A DNA stretch of 64,000 bases from the NCBI RefSeq assembly GCF_004011175.1, contig NZ_RQXX01000003.1:496001-560000 (forward strand), given 5' to 3'. The notes beneath the pieces were generated by a model. The model did not search any database, was not told the DNA's origin, and saw only the letters and a list, made by a program, of their open reading frames with translations. Position numbers and translations under genes: made by a program. Of this stretch, positions 52,357 to 60,683 are shown piece by piece (position 1 is the first letter of the stretch; every line of letters begins with the position of its first letter). The stretch is from Mesobaculum littorinae. Its GTDB lineage: Bacteria > Pseudomonadota > Alphaproteobacteria > Rhodobacterales > Rhodobacteraceae.

Positions 52357-53472
52357 TCAGAGCGTCGACAGGTCGACCTTGGAATAGACCTCTTCCCAGA
52401 GCGTCTCGGCGAACTTGTCGACGTCGGTGCCGATCTCCTCGGACAGCTTGCCCCACTTGATCAGCGCCTCGTCATAGGCGTCGAGGAACGCCTCGGGGTC
52501 TTCCACCCCGAAATTTGACGCCATCTCGATCGCGGTCGTGCGCTGTTCCTCAAGGTAGCGGTCCATCATGGCCTGCCATTCCTCGGGGTTTTCGGGTGCG
52601 ACCATCTTGACGCCGTTGTTGGCGATCTGGTCCTCCAGCGTCTCGTTGGTGCCGATGACGAAATTGTTGATCGTGTGCATCGCCGACAGCCATGGCGCGG
52701 CGCGCAGGTGCGCCATCTTCTGTTCTTCGGTGAAGCCGTTCCAGACGTCGCGGTTGATCATCAGGCCGACGATGGGGGACGACACGCCCAGGCTGAAATC
52801 GGTGACGTTCTTGGCGAAATCGCCGTAGCCGAAGGTTTTCAGCCAGTCGCCGATGCCGGTGGTGCAGTCCACGCCGCCGCGCTGCAGCAGCGACACGGTA
52901 TCGGCAAGCGAGACCGAGACGGTCGAGGCGCCCGCCATTTCCATGATGTTGAGCGGCGCGCCCGAGGCGCGCACGCGCAGCCCCTGAAGCTGGTCGACCC
53001 GGGTGATCGGGTCGCGGCAGATCAGCATGTAGGGGGCCGAGGCATAGCCGCCCATCGGCACCTGGTTGAGGTTGCGCGTCTCCTCCAGGCAGGAGGGGCA
53101 GTGCAGCATCATCACCTCGTTCGCGGCGCCCGCGGCGGCGACGGGGTCGTCGCCCGGCACGGCCAGCCCGTAAAGCGTGGCGATCGACGGCAGCAGGTTC
53201 GGCACGTAGTTCGCCGCGGCGACGCCCGCATCCATCAGGCCGTCCTGGATCGCGGCGAAGGTTTCCACCCCGCCCGCCAGCTGGCCGCCGGCGATCAGCT
53301 CCCATTGCACCTCGCCGTTGGTCTCTTCGTCCACCCGGCGGAACACCTCGGGCAGGGCGTCCGAGTTGATGTAGTCGGACGCGGGCACCCACGACCCGTA
53401 TGTATACGTTTCGGCCATCGCGCCGGTGGCGCCGACGGCAATGGATGCGGCCGTGGCCAGCATGCGGTTCAT
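52357..53472 (-). CDS. TRAP transporter substrate-binding protein DctP (amidohydrolase locus)
   Basis: 371 residues with a signal peptide (MLATAASIAVGATGAMA). DctP elements: YGSWVPASDYINSDALPEVFRRV, VDQLQGLRVRASGAP with the substrate Arg, GGVDCTTGIGDWL. It has a short cysteine pair HCPSC like the DctP at 38271-39392. ATG 53472 after GGAGGAGA; ATG 53463 is three codons inside. First gene of dctP-dctQ-dctM, divergent from the amidohydrolase operon, so its ligand is probably that pathway's substrate. Confidence 0.92.
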   Translation of the reverse strand: MNRMLATAASIAVGATGAMAETYTYGSWVPASDYINSDALPEVFRRVDEETNGEVQWELIAGGQLAGGVETFAAIQDGLMDAGVAAANYVPNLLPSIATLYGLAVPGDDPVAAAGAANEVMMLHCPSCLEETRNLNQVPMGGYASAPYMLICRDPITRVDQLQGLRVRASGAPLNIMEMAGASTVSVSLADTVSLLQRGGVDCTTGIGDWLKTFGYGDFAKNVTDFSLGVSSPIVGLMINRDVWNGFTEEQKMAHLRAAPWLSAMHTINNFVIGTNETLEDQIANNGVKMVAPENPEEWQAMMDRYLEEQRTTAIEMASNFGVEDPEAFLDAYDEALIKWGKLSEEIGTDVDKFAETLWEEVYSKVDLSTL

Positions 53473-53529
53473 TGCGGTTCTCCTCCCCAAACTCCGGCGC
53501 GGCCCGCTATTTTCGCCAGCCCGACGCAA

Positions 53530-53634
53530 GATAGTTGGGATGTTAACTACAACCTATCGCGACTTAAAGCCCAAGTTTTGGGCTTTGTGGCGCAGGGGTT
53601 ACGGGGCTTGCGACAGTGGCAATTAACATGTTAA
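53530..53634. promoter_or_regulatory. cluster of three inverted repeats in a divergent promoter
   Basis: Within 105 bases are GATAGTTG/CAACCTATC (53530-53558, one gap, centre GTTAAC), a perfect 9-base repeat AAAGCCCAA-GTT-TTGGGCTTT (53566-53586), and the palindrome TTAACATGTTAA (53623-53634). They lie between dctP (start 53472) and the amidohydrolase start (53705). The last palindrome repeats the core seen at 31273-31282. Likely operator sites, perhaps for the MarR at 56379-57125. Confidence 0.6.
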
Positions 53635-53704
53635 ACGCATATATCGCCGCCCGTGACCGAGGCGCGGCGCCGTCGGGAAGGCGGGGGCAGACGGGAGGAA
53701 CGTG

Positions 53705-54802
53705 ATGCTGACGAGACCGGATCAGACAGAGGCCGCGCCAATCGTGGGCATCGGCGCGATCGATTGCGATGTGCATACACGCTTGCCGCGCCAGGGTGAC
53801 CTCATGCCCTTTCTCGACAAGTATTGGCAGGACATGTTCCCCTATCGCGACATCGACCTGATGGAACTGATGTCCTACCCCGTCTCGACCGCGCCCTTCA
53901 CCCGCGGCGGGGCTGCCGGGCCGGGCAAGGGCGGGGTCGAGGATGCCGCCACGCTGAAACGCGACCTGCTGGACCCCTTGGGCCTCGGGGCGGCCGTGCT
54001 GAACGTCGTCAACGGCATCCAGGCGATCTTCGACCCCTATCTGCAGACCGTGCTCTGCCAGGCGACGAATCGCTGGCTCGCGTCCGAATGGCTGGACCGG
54101 GACGACCGCCTTCGCGCCTCGCTTCTGGTGCCCTTCCGCAATGTCGAGGCGGCGGTGAAGGAGATCGAGGCCTACGCGGGCGACAAGCGTTTCGTGCAGA
54201 TCCTCGCGCTGGCGCAGGGCGAGGGGCTTCTGGGTCAGCGCCAGTTCTGGCCGATATGGGAGGCGGCGGCAAAGCACGGCTTCGCGCTGCAGATCCACGC
54301 CGGGTCGGCCTATCGCCAGGCGCCCACGCAAAACGGCTTTCCCAGTTACCTTGCCGAAGAGATCGCCCTGTGGCCGCAGGGCTTTGCGACGCAGGTCGCC
54401 AGCCTTCTGGCCGAGGGCGTGATGACCGAGTTCGCCGACATGAAGATCGTCGCCGCCGAATCGGGGGTCAGCTGGCTGTTCGGCATGACGTGGCGCGTGG
54501 CCAAGGACTGGCGCGGCGCCCGGGTCGAGGTGCCGTGGGTCAAGGAAAGCCCCGAAGAGATCATCACCCGGCAGCTGCGCCTGACCACCCAGCCTTTCGA
54601 CGTGCCGGGCCACGACCCCGAGGATATCGAGGCGGTGATCGACTGTCTGGGATCGGCCGACAACCTGCTCTGGGCCTCGGACTATCCGCATGCCTATCCC
54701 GGTGCGCCCGGCGCATGGCCCGCCGGCCTGTCGACCGAGCTGGCGGGCGCGATCGCGCGCGACAACGCGCGTGCCACCTATTCCCGACTGGAGGTGAAGT
54801 GA
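53705..54802 (+). CDS. amidohydrolase family 2 protein (COG2159-type), first of a pair
   Basis: 365 residues. TIM-barrel metal hydrolase/decarboxylase family. Metal-site elements are unusual: IDCDVHTR near residue 20 instead of HxH, QIHAGSA, an acidic VAAESGVSWLFGM where His is common, and ASDYPH near the C-terminus. Family members include decarboxylases and hydrolases of ring-cleavage products; the substrate is unknown. ATG 53705 follows GGGAGGAA. Its stop overlaps the next gene (TGATG). Confidence 0.85.
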   Translation: MLTRPDQTEAAPIVGIGAIDCDVHTRLPRQGDLMPFLDKYWQDMFPYRDIDLMELMSYPVSTAPFTRGGAAGPGKGGVEDAATLKRDLLDPLGLGAAVLNVVNGIQAIFDPYLQTVLCQATNRWLASEWLDRDDRLRASLLVPFRNVEAAVKEIEAYAGDKRFVQILALAQGEGLLGQRQFWPIWEAAAKHGFALQIHAGSAYRQAPTQNGFPSYLAEEIALWPQGFATQVASLLAEGVMTEFADMKIVAAESGVSWLFGMTWRVAKDWRGARVEVPWVKESPEEIITRQLRLTTQPFDVPGHDPEDIEAVIDCLGSADNLLWASDYPHAYPGAPGAWPAGLSTELAGAIARDNARATYSRLEVK

Positions 54803-55896
54803 TGGCCGATACCGTTCTCGAACGCGACCGGACTGCCGACGCCAAGCTTGGCATCGTCGATTGCGACATCCACCCCGGCTTTCGCAGCAAGGGCGAACTG
54901 GCCGAGTATCTGCCCGAAGGGTGGAAACGGCACGCCCGCGATTTTGGCCTGCGCTGGACCAACCCTTTCCTCGGGGCGCTGCCCTATCCGCGGCTGGGCC
55001 ACGGCATGCGGCAGGACAGCTACCCGCCCGGCGGCGGCGCCGCGGGGTCGGACCTCGATTTCATGCGCGAACAGCTTCTCGATCCGCTGAACGTGGAATT
55101 CGGGATGCTGCAGCCGCTGGGGCCGGGCCCCTACCAGCTGAACCCCGGGCTCGCCGCTGCGCTCTGCGGGGCCTACAACGACTGGCAGGTCGATCGCTGG
55201 ACCTCGAAAGAGCCGCGGCTGAAGGGCGCGATCACGATCCCGCAAGAGGATGCCGCCGCCTCGATCAAGGAGATCGAGGCCCGCAAGGACGACAAGGGCT
55301 TTGCCCAGATCGCCGTCGCCCCCCGGGGGATGGAGGGCGCGGGCAAGCAGCGCTACTGGCCGATCTACGAACTGGCCGAAAGCCTGGACCTGCCGATCGG
55401 CATGCATGTCGCGGCGCACGGGTACCGGCCCAACACCGGGTCGGGCTGGGTGTCCTTCTACCTCGAAGAGCACCACGCCGTGTCGCACCAGGTGCAGAAC
55501 ACGCTGGCCTCGATGATTTTCGAAGGCGTCTTCGAACGCTTCCCCAAGCTGAAGGTCGTGCTCATCGAAGGCGGGTTCGCCTGGGTCGCGCCGCTTCTGT
55601 GGCGGATGGACCGCGAATGGGAGAGGCTGAAGGACGAGGTGCCGCACCTGAAGAAGAAGCCCTCGGACTACTTCCGCTCGAACGTGTGGCTGACCACCCA
55701 GCCGGTGGAAGAGCCGCCGAAGGTCAAGCGGATGACCGACCTTCTGCGCTGGGTCGGGACCGATCGGCTGATGTTCTCGACCGACTACCCGCACTGGGAT
55801 TTCGACCATCCCGAACGGGCCTTCAAGGTCGGCATGACCGACGAGGTCAAGCGCGCGATCATGCGCGACACCGCCCGGGCGGTCTACAACCTCTAG
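54802..55896 (+). CDS. amidohydrolase family 2 protein (COG2159-type), second of a pair
   Basis: 364 residues, related to its neighbour: VDCDIHPGF at the N-terminus, GMHVAAHGY, VLIEGGFAWVAPLLWRMD and FSTDYPHWDFDHP. The same DxH and Glu replacements are seen as in the first copy, so both belong to one subfamily. The ideal GGAGGTG site lies inside the end of the first gene. Two tandem but clearly different copies suggest a two-subunit enzyme or two consecutive steps; this is inference. Confidence 0.87.
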   Translation: MADTVLERDRTADAKLGIVDCDIHPGFRSKGELAEYLPEGWKRHARDFGLRWTNPFLGALPYPRLGHGMRQDSYPPGGGAAGSDLDFMREQLLDPLNVEFGMLQPLGPGPYQLNPGLAAALCGAYNDWQVDRWTSKEPRLKGAITIPQEDAAASIKEIEARKDDKGFAQIAVAPRGMEGAGKQRYWPIYELAESLDLPIGMHVAAHGYRPNTGSGWVSFYLEEHHAVSHQVQNTLASMIFEGVFERFPKLKVVLIEGGFAWVAPLLWRMDREWERLKDEVPHLKKKPSDYFRSNVWLTTQPVEEPPKVKRMTDLLRWVGTDRLMFSTDYPHWDFDHPERAFKVGMTDEVKRAIMRDTARAVYNL

Positions 55897-55936
55897 ACGT
55901 CCGGACCACGCAGCAACGAAAAAAAGGAGGCCGGCG

Positions 55937-56353
55937 ATGGGGCGGCACGTGATCTGCCGGGTGGACGAGATCCCCGAGGGCAAGGGCAAGCGGGTGGACG
56001 TGGAGGGGCGCTCGATCGCGATCTTCAACCGCGGCGACGGGCGGTTCTCGGCGATCTCCAACACCTGCCCGCACGAGGGGGCCGAGCTTTGCTGGGGCAA
56101 GATCGCCGCCTTCGCCGACGCCACCGGCCCGGGCCAATACACCACGGTCGAGGACCGCGAGATGGTGCGGTGCCCCTGGCACGGCTGGGAATTCGATCTT
56201 GAAACGGGACGTTCCTATTGCGATCCCAAGCGCGTCCGGGTCAAAGCCTTCGACGTCAGCGTGGACGAGGCGACCGGCATGGCCGAAGGCCCCTACAAGG
56301 TCGATACCTACGACGTCGAAACCGAAGGCAGATACGTGGTGCTCACCATATGA
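55937..56353 (+). CDS. Rieske [2Fe-2S] protein
   Basis: 138 residues with a complete Rieske site: C44-H46 (CPHEG) and C79-H82 (CPWHGWEFD). This is the size of a ferredoxin component, with no oxygenase domain. It has AAAAAGGAGG before the ATG. No oxygenase or ferredoxin reductase gene is visible in the window, so its electron partner is unknown. Third gene of the amidohydrolase operon, 40 bases after the second amidohydrolase. Confidence 0.92.
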   Translation: MGRHVICRVDEIPEGKGKRVDVEGRSIAIFNRGDGRFSAISNTCPHEGAELCWGKIAAFADATGPGQYTTVEDREMVRCPWHGWEFDLETGRSYCDPKRVRVKAFDVSVDEATGMAEGPYKVDTYDVETEGRYVVLTI

Positions 56354-56378
56354 TCGATCCCCGCCCCGCGGCACCGGC

Positions 56379-57125
56379 ATGACGGCCCTGCCGCCCAGAC
56401 CGCCCCGCGCCGACGACGCGGCGCCGCAGGAGGGCGAGCGCAGGCAGGCGCAGCCCCGGGTGCGGCTGCGCAGCTTTTCGCAGTCGCTGCCGATCCTGAT
56501 GCTGCAGGCGCGCGAGGCGGTGATGGAGAGGTTCCGCGGCACCCTGCGGCACTTCCGGATCACCGAACAGCAATGGCGGGTGCTGCGCGCGCTGGCCATG
56601 GTGCCTGGGATCGAGGTGGGCGAACTGGCCCGCGCCACCTGTCTTCTGCCCCCTTCGCTCAGCCGGATCCTGCAGGACATGGAGGCGCGCGGATACGTCC
56701 TGCGCCGCCCCGTGGCGGGCGATCTGCGCCGCGCCGAGGTGTCGATCACCGACGAGGGCCGCGCCTTCATCGCCGAGATCGCGCCGCATTCCGAAAGCAC
56801 CTATCGCGAGGTGACCGAGGCCTTCGGTCCCGAGCGCATGGCGCAACTGAGCGGCCTTCTGCAGGACCTCGTGACCGAGATGCGCGCGCTGGGCGAGCCC
56901 CCTGCGATCGAGATCCCCGAGAGCCCCGACGCGGCCCCCGCAGGAGAGGCCCCCGCGCCGGAGGCTCCCCTTCGGGTTGACTCCGCGGGGATTGATCCCA
57001 TCCGCCCCGCAAACGACGCGGGTCCGGCCCGCCCCGGCCCGGCCGGCGAAGCGGACCCCGACACCGAGATTTCCACGGAGGGTTCCGGCGGCCCTGGCAC
57101 GCCGCGGGGTCGGGACGGCGCCTAG
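56379..57125 (+). CDS. MarR family regulator (HpaR-like) with long acidic tail
   Basis: 248 residues. Residues 25-155 form a MarR domain like HpaR: LPILMLQAREAVMERFRGTLRHFRITEQQWRVLRAL, LARATCLLPPSLSRILQDMEARGYVLRR and the wing AGDLRRAEVSITDEG. The last 85 or so residues are Pro/Ala/Gly/Glu-rich and likely disordered, which is unusual for MarR. HpaR represses homoprotocatechuate genes; the ligand here is unknown. It is the last gene of the operon and may act on the inverted-repeat cluster at 53530-53634. Confidence 0.85.
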   Translation: MTALPPRPPRADDAAPQEGERRQAQPRVRLRSFSQSLPILMLQAREAVMERFRGTLRHFRITEQQWRVLRALAMVPGIEVGELARATCLLPPSLSRILQDMEARGYVLRRPVAGDLRRAEVSITDEGRAFIAEIAPHSESTYREVTEAFGPERMAQLSGLLQDLVTEMRALGEPPAIEIPESPDAAPAGEAPAPEAPLRVDSAGIDPIRPANDAGPARPGPAGEADPDTEISTEGSGGPGTPRGRDGA

Positions 57126-57279
57126 CCCCGGCCGTGCGGCAGGGCGGCCGAAATCAGCGTCACGAGGCGCCTCGCCCCTGTAAAACGGCAGGCGACCGGC
57201 ATGAGACCCTATCAGGGTCATCGCACCCGGATGGCTTGCGGCCTTGTTCGCGGCGCGGCCCCGTTTATCGGCGGACAGG

Positions 57280-58653
57280 TCAGCCGGGACCCACCAGTTC
57301 TTCGCCGAAGGTCGGGTGCACGCCGGTCGGGCGGGCGACGCAGGCCCGGTCGGGGGCGGAGGCGAGCGCCATGCCGGTCGTCGCGATCATGTCCTCGGCA
57401 CCATAGGCCATCAGCGCCGCGCCGATCAGCCGGCCCGACGCCGTCTCGCGCACGAGCTTGTAGAACTGGGTGCCGTCCCGCCCCTCGGGCGTCAGCACCC
57501 CGCTGGAAAGGTCCCGGGCGGTGTCGCTGATCGCCTCGACCTCGGTCCCGGCCTCGCGCGCGGCGGCCTCGGTCCGGCCCACCTGGGCCACCGGCGGGTA
57601 GACGAAAGCCGTGGTCGCCACCAGGCCGAGGTCGGCAAAGTCGCCGCCTTCGCCGAAAAGCGTGTCGGCCAGCGCCGTGCCGTCGCGCGTTGCGACAGGC
57701 GTCAGCGGGATCCGGTCGGCGGCGTCCCCCAGCGCGTAGACCCCGGCGACCGAGGTCTCCAGCCGGTCTGACACCGCAAGAGCCCCCGAGTCCGCGACCT
57801 CGAGGCTTTCGGACAGGGCGCCCAGGTCGTCGATGTTCGGCGTGCGTCCGACGGCGAGCAGCACGCGCTCGGCCTCTTCCACCAGGCCGGAGTCCAGGCT
57901 GACCCGCAAACCCCCGTCCACCGCGCGCGAAATCCGCTCGAGCGGGGCACCCAGCCGCACCGATACGCCCGCGGTCTCGAGGTTCTGCGCCGCGATCTGC
58001 GCCGCGTCCTCGTCAAAGCCGACAAGCAGGCGATCCTCGTCGGTGACCAGCGTCACCTCGCTTCCAAGCGCGGCGAGGATGGCGGCGAATTCGCAGCCGA
58101 TATAACCGCCGCCCACGATCACGATGCGGCGCGGCAGGGCCTCCCACGCAAAGACATCGTCGCTGACCGAGGCATGTTCGGCCCCCGGCAGCGGCGGCAG
58201 GGTCGGGCGGGCGCCGGTGGCAATGACCAGCCGGTCGGTGGCAAAGCGGCGCCCGTCGGCCTGCACCTCGCCCGGTGCATCGATCCGCGCGGTCGCCCGC
58301 AGCAGGGTGACGCCCGCGTCGGACAGCGCCGCGTCGTAGCTTTGTCGGATGCCGTCGATCCGGGCGGCCCTGCGGGCGGTGAAGGCCGGGTAATCCAGTT
58401 GCGGCGCGGGGGCGAGGCCGGCGGCCTCCATCTCGACCGCCTGGCGTCTGTGCCGCCCCAGTTCCCACATCAGTTTCTTCGGGACGCAGCCGCGGTTGAC
58501 GCAGGTGCCGCCCAGCTCGGCCCGCTCGATCAGCAGGACGCGGGCGCCAAGCGCCCCGGCCCGTTTCGCGAAGGCAAGTCCCCCGGACCCGCCGCCCACG
58601 ACGATGGCGTCAAACTTTTCGGGATCCGGCATCGGGGGCTCACTTTCACTCAT
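57280..58653 (-). CDS. glutathione-reductase-like FAD disulfide oxidoreductase
   Basis: 457 residues, class I pyridine nucleotide-disulfide oxidoreductase. FAD loop VVGGGSGG, redox pair C51/C56 (GGTCVNRGCVPKK), NAD(P) loop GGGYIGCEFA (181-190), GDAADR and the C-terminal GVHPTFGEE with the catalytic His. The two arginines that grip the NADPH phosphate in E. coli glutathione reductase (198 and 204) are Asp205 and Val211 here. So NADPH use and even GSSG as substrate are uncertain. ATG 58653 used; ATG 58632 possible. Longer upstream frame is a shadow. Confidence 0.88.
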   Translation of the reverse strand: MSESEPPMPDPEKFDAIVVGGGSGGLAFAKRAGALGARVLLIERAELGGTCVNRGCVPKKLMWELGRHRRQAVEMEAAGLAPAPQLDYPAFTARRAARIDGIRQSYDAALSDAGVTLLRATARIDAPGEVQADGRRFATDRLVIATGARPTLPPLPGAEHASVSDDVFAWEALPRRIVIVGGGYIGCEFAAILAALGSEVTLVTDEDRLLVGFDEDAAQIAAQNLETAGVSVRLGAPLERISRAVDGGLRVSLDSGLVEEAERVLLAVGRTPNIDDLGALSESLEVADSGALAVSDRLETSVAGVYALGDAADRIPLTPVATRDGTALADTLFGEGGDFADLGLVATTAFVYPPVAQVGRTEAAAREAGTEVEAISDTARDLSSGVLTPEGRDGTQFYKLVRETASGRLIGAALMAYGAEDMIATTGMALASAPDRACVARPTGVHPTFGEELVGPG

Positions 58654-58901
58654 ATCCAGAACTGACGCTCTACTTGGAGCGGGCGCGGCGCGGAGCAAGA
58701 GCGGTGCGCCGTGGGATCGCGCAGAGCGGGGGGGGTCAGACAGGCGGCGTCTCTGCGTCTCTGCGTCGCGCGGTCGCGGCGCGGTGTTCAACGGTGAGCA
58801 GTCGGTGCGGCGCGGGGCAGACGGCCCTAGCGAACCGGGGGCCGCCGAGGGGGCACCGAGAGCGCATTCGCCGGACCCGCCGCCCACGTGGGTGGCGCGC
58901 C

Positions 58902-59804
58902 TCAGGCGCCCAGGTGGCGGGTGCCACGGTCGCGGGCCAGCCGTATCTGGAGCTGGCGTTCGCGCAATCTTTCGCGGCGGGCAGGCGTCAGGTCGGCGGC
59001 ACAGGCGCTGCAACTGACGCCTTCCTCGTAGTCCGGGCCCTGCCGCTCGGCCTCGGTCAGCGGGCGTCGGCAGCCGTGGCACAGGCCCAGCGTGCCTGGT
59101 ATCAGCCCGTGGGTCACCGACACGCGGTCGTCGAAGACGAAGCATTCGCCCTGCCACAGGCTGTCGGCCTCGGGCACGGTTTCCAGGTAGCCCAGGATGC
59201 CTCCCTGCAGGTGAAACACCTCGTCCACGCCCTGCGACCTCAGGTAGCTCGTCGCCTTTTCGCAGCGGATGCCGCCGGTGCAGAACATCGCGATCCGCTT
59301 GCCCGCAAGGCTGTCGCGGTTGGCCTGCCACCAGTCGGGGAAGGCGCCGAAGCTGTCGGTGCCGGGGTCGATGGCACCGGCGAAGCTGCCCGCCTCGACC
59401 TCGTAGCCGTTCCGGGTGTCGATCACCGCGACGTCGGGCGCGCTGATCAGCGCGTTCCAGTCGGCGGGGGCGACATAGGTGCCCACGGCGCGCGTCGGAT
59501 CGGCCTCGGGGCGGCCCATCGTCACGATCTCGCGCTTCAGCCGCACCTTGAGCCGACCGAACGGCATCGTTTCGGTGTGGCTCATCCGCGGGGTCAGGTC
59601 CGCGCAGCCCGGCAGGCCGCGCAGGTGGTCCAGCACGGCAGCCACGCCTTCGGGCGGGCCGGCGATGGTGCCGTTCACCCCCTCGGGCGCCAGCAGGATC
59701 GAGCCGCGGACGCCCGCGCCACAGCCCAGCCGGGCCAGCGGAGCGCGCAGCGCCGCAGGGTCGGGAAGGGGGGTGAAGCGGTAGAAGGCGGCGACATCGA
59801 TCAT
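58902..59804 (-). CDS. trhO: tRNA uridine(34) hydroxylase TrhO (rhodanese-domain protein)
   Basis: 300 residues. An N-terminal acylphosphatase-like part (RGSILLAPEGVNGTIAG) is followed by a rhodanese domain with catalytic loop CTGGIRCEKA (C175, C181), and a C-terminal cysteine pair CHGC...CSAC that may bind zinc. TrhO makes 5-hydroxyuridine at tRNA position 34 in an oxygen-dependent way. ATG 59804 is taken; the frame stays open far upstream only because of high GC. Confidence 0.93.
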   Translation of the reverse strand: MIDVAAFYRFTPLPDPAALRAPLARLGCGAGVRGSILLAPEGVNGTIAGPPEGVAAVLDHLRGLPGCADLTPRMSHTETMPFGRLKVRLKREIVTMGRPEADPTRAVGTYVAPADWNALISAPDVAVIDTRNGYEVEAGSFAGAIDPGTDSFGAFPDWWQANRDSLAGKRIAMFCTGGIRCEKATSYLRSQGVDEVFHLQGGILGYLETVPEADSLWQGECFVFDDRVSVTHGLIPGTLGLCHGCRRPLTEAERQGPDYEEGVSCSACAADLTPARRERLRERQLQIRLARDRGTRHLGA

Positions 59805-59939
59805 GGCGGTCTGGCTAGCCCCCCGCGCGGTCCCCCGCAAGGGCGGCTTGACCTCTGCCGCCCGATCCCGAACCCTGCGCCGCAAATCACCCTGCCCGGG
59901 GTGGCGCCCCCGGGCGCGCGCCCGCTGACCGGAGACCCG

Positions 59940-60548
59940 ATGATGCCCGCCCCCGAAGACGCCCTGATCGTGATCGACGTCCAGAACGATTTCTGCCCCG
60001 GCGGCGCGCTTGCCGTGGCCGGCGGCGACGGGATCGTGCCGGGCATCAACGCGCTGCTCGACGCGTATGCCGTGCGTGTCTTCACGCAGGACTGGCACCC
60101 CGCGGGGCACAGGTCCTTCGCGTCGCAGCATCCCGGGCAGGCGCCCTTGTCGGTGGTCGAGTTTCCCTACGGACCGCAGGTGCTCTGGCCCGATCACTGC
60201 GTGCAAGGCAGCGCCGGCGCGGCGTTTCATCCCGACCTGCGCACCGACCCGGCGGACCTGATCATCCGCAAGGGGTTCCGCCCCGACATCGACAGCTATT
60301 CCGCGTTCTTCGAAAACGACCACGAAACGCCCACGGGTCTTGAGGGGTATTTGCGCAGCCGCGGCGTGACGCGGGTGACCTGCGTGGGCCTCGCCTTCGA
60401 TTTCTGCGTCGCCTACTCGGCCATCGACGCGGCCAAGCTGGGGTTCGAGACCCGGGTGCTGCGCGACCTCAGCCGCGCCATCGACATGGACGGATCTGCC
60501 GCCGCGGCCGAGGCCGAGATGCGCGCGGCGGGCGTGACCTTCGACTAG
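59940..60548 (+). CDS. pncA: nicotinamidase PncA
   Basis: 202 residues. Catalytic triad: D13 in IDVQNDFCPGG, Lys in IIRKGF and Cys in GLAFDFCVAYS. Metal residues are in QDWHPAGHRSF. Converts nicotinamide to nicotinate for NAD salvage. Two ATGs in a row (59940, 59943) both fit; GGAGA precedes them. Next comes pncB, which uses the product, on the same strand after 135 bases. Confidence 0.95.
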   Translation: MMPAPEDALIVIDVQNDFCPGGALAVAGGDGIVPGINALLDAYAVRVFTQDWHPAGHRSFASQHPGQAPLSVVEFPYGPQVLWPDHCVQGSAGAAFHPDLRTDPADLIIRKGFRPDIDSYSAFFENDHETPTGLEGYLRSRGVTRVTCVGLAFDFCVAYSAIDAAKLGFETRVLRDLSRAIDMDGSAAAAEAEMRAAGVTFD

Positions 60549-60683
60549 GACACGGGCGGACCGCATCCCCCTGGCCCAGCCTGGTCTGGCCCGCCCCGGC
60601 CCGCGCCCGGGCGGGGTGGCACCAGCGGGCTTGCGCGAGGCGTCCGGGCTTGCTCTAACATCCCGGCAATTCAGGGAGCCCCC

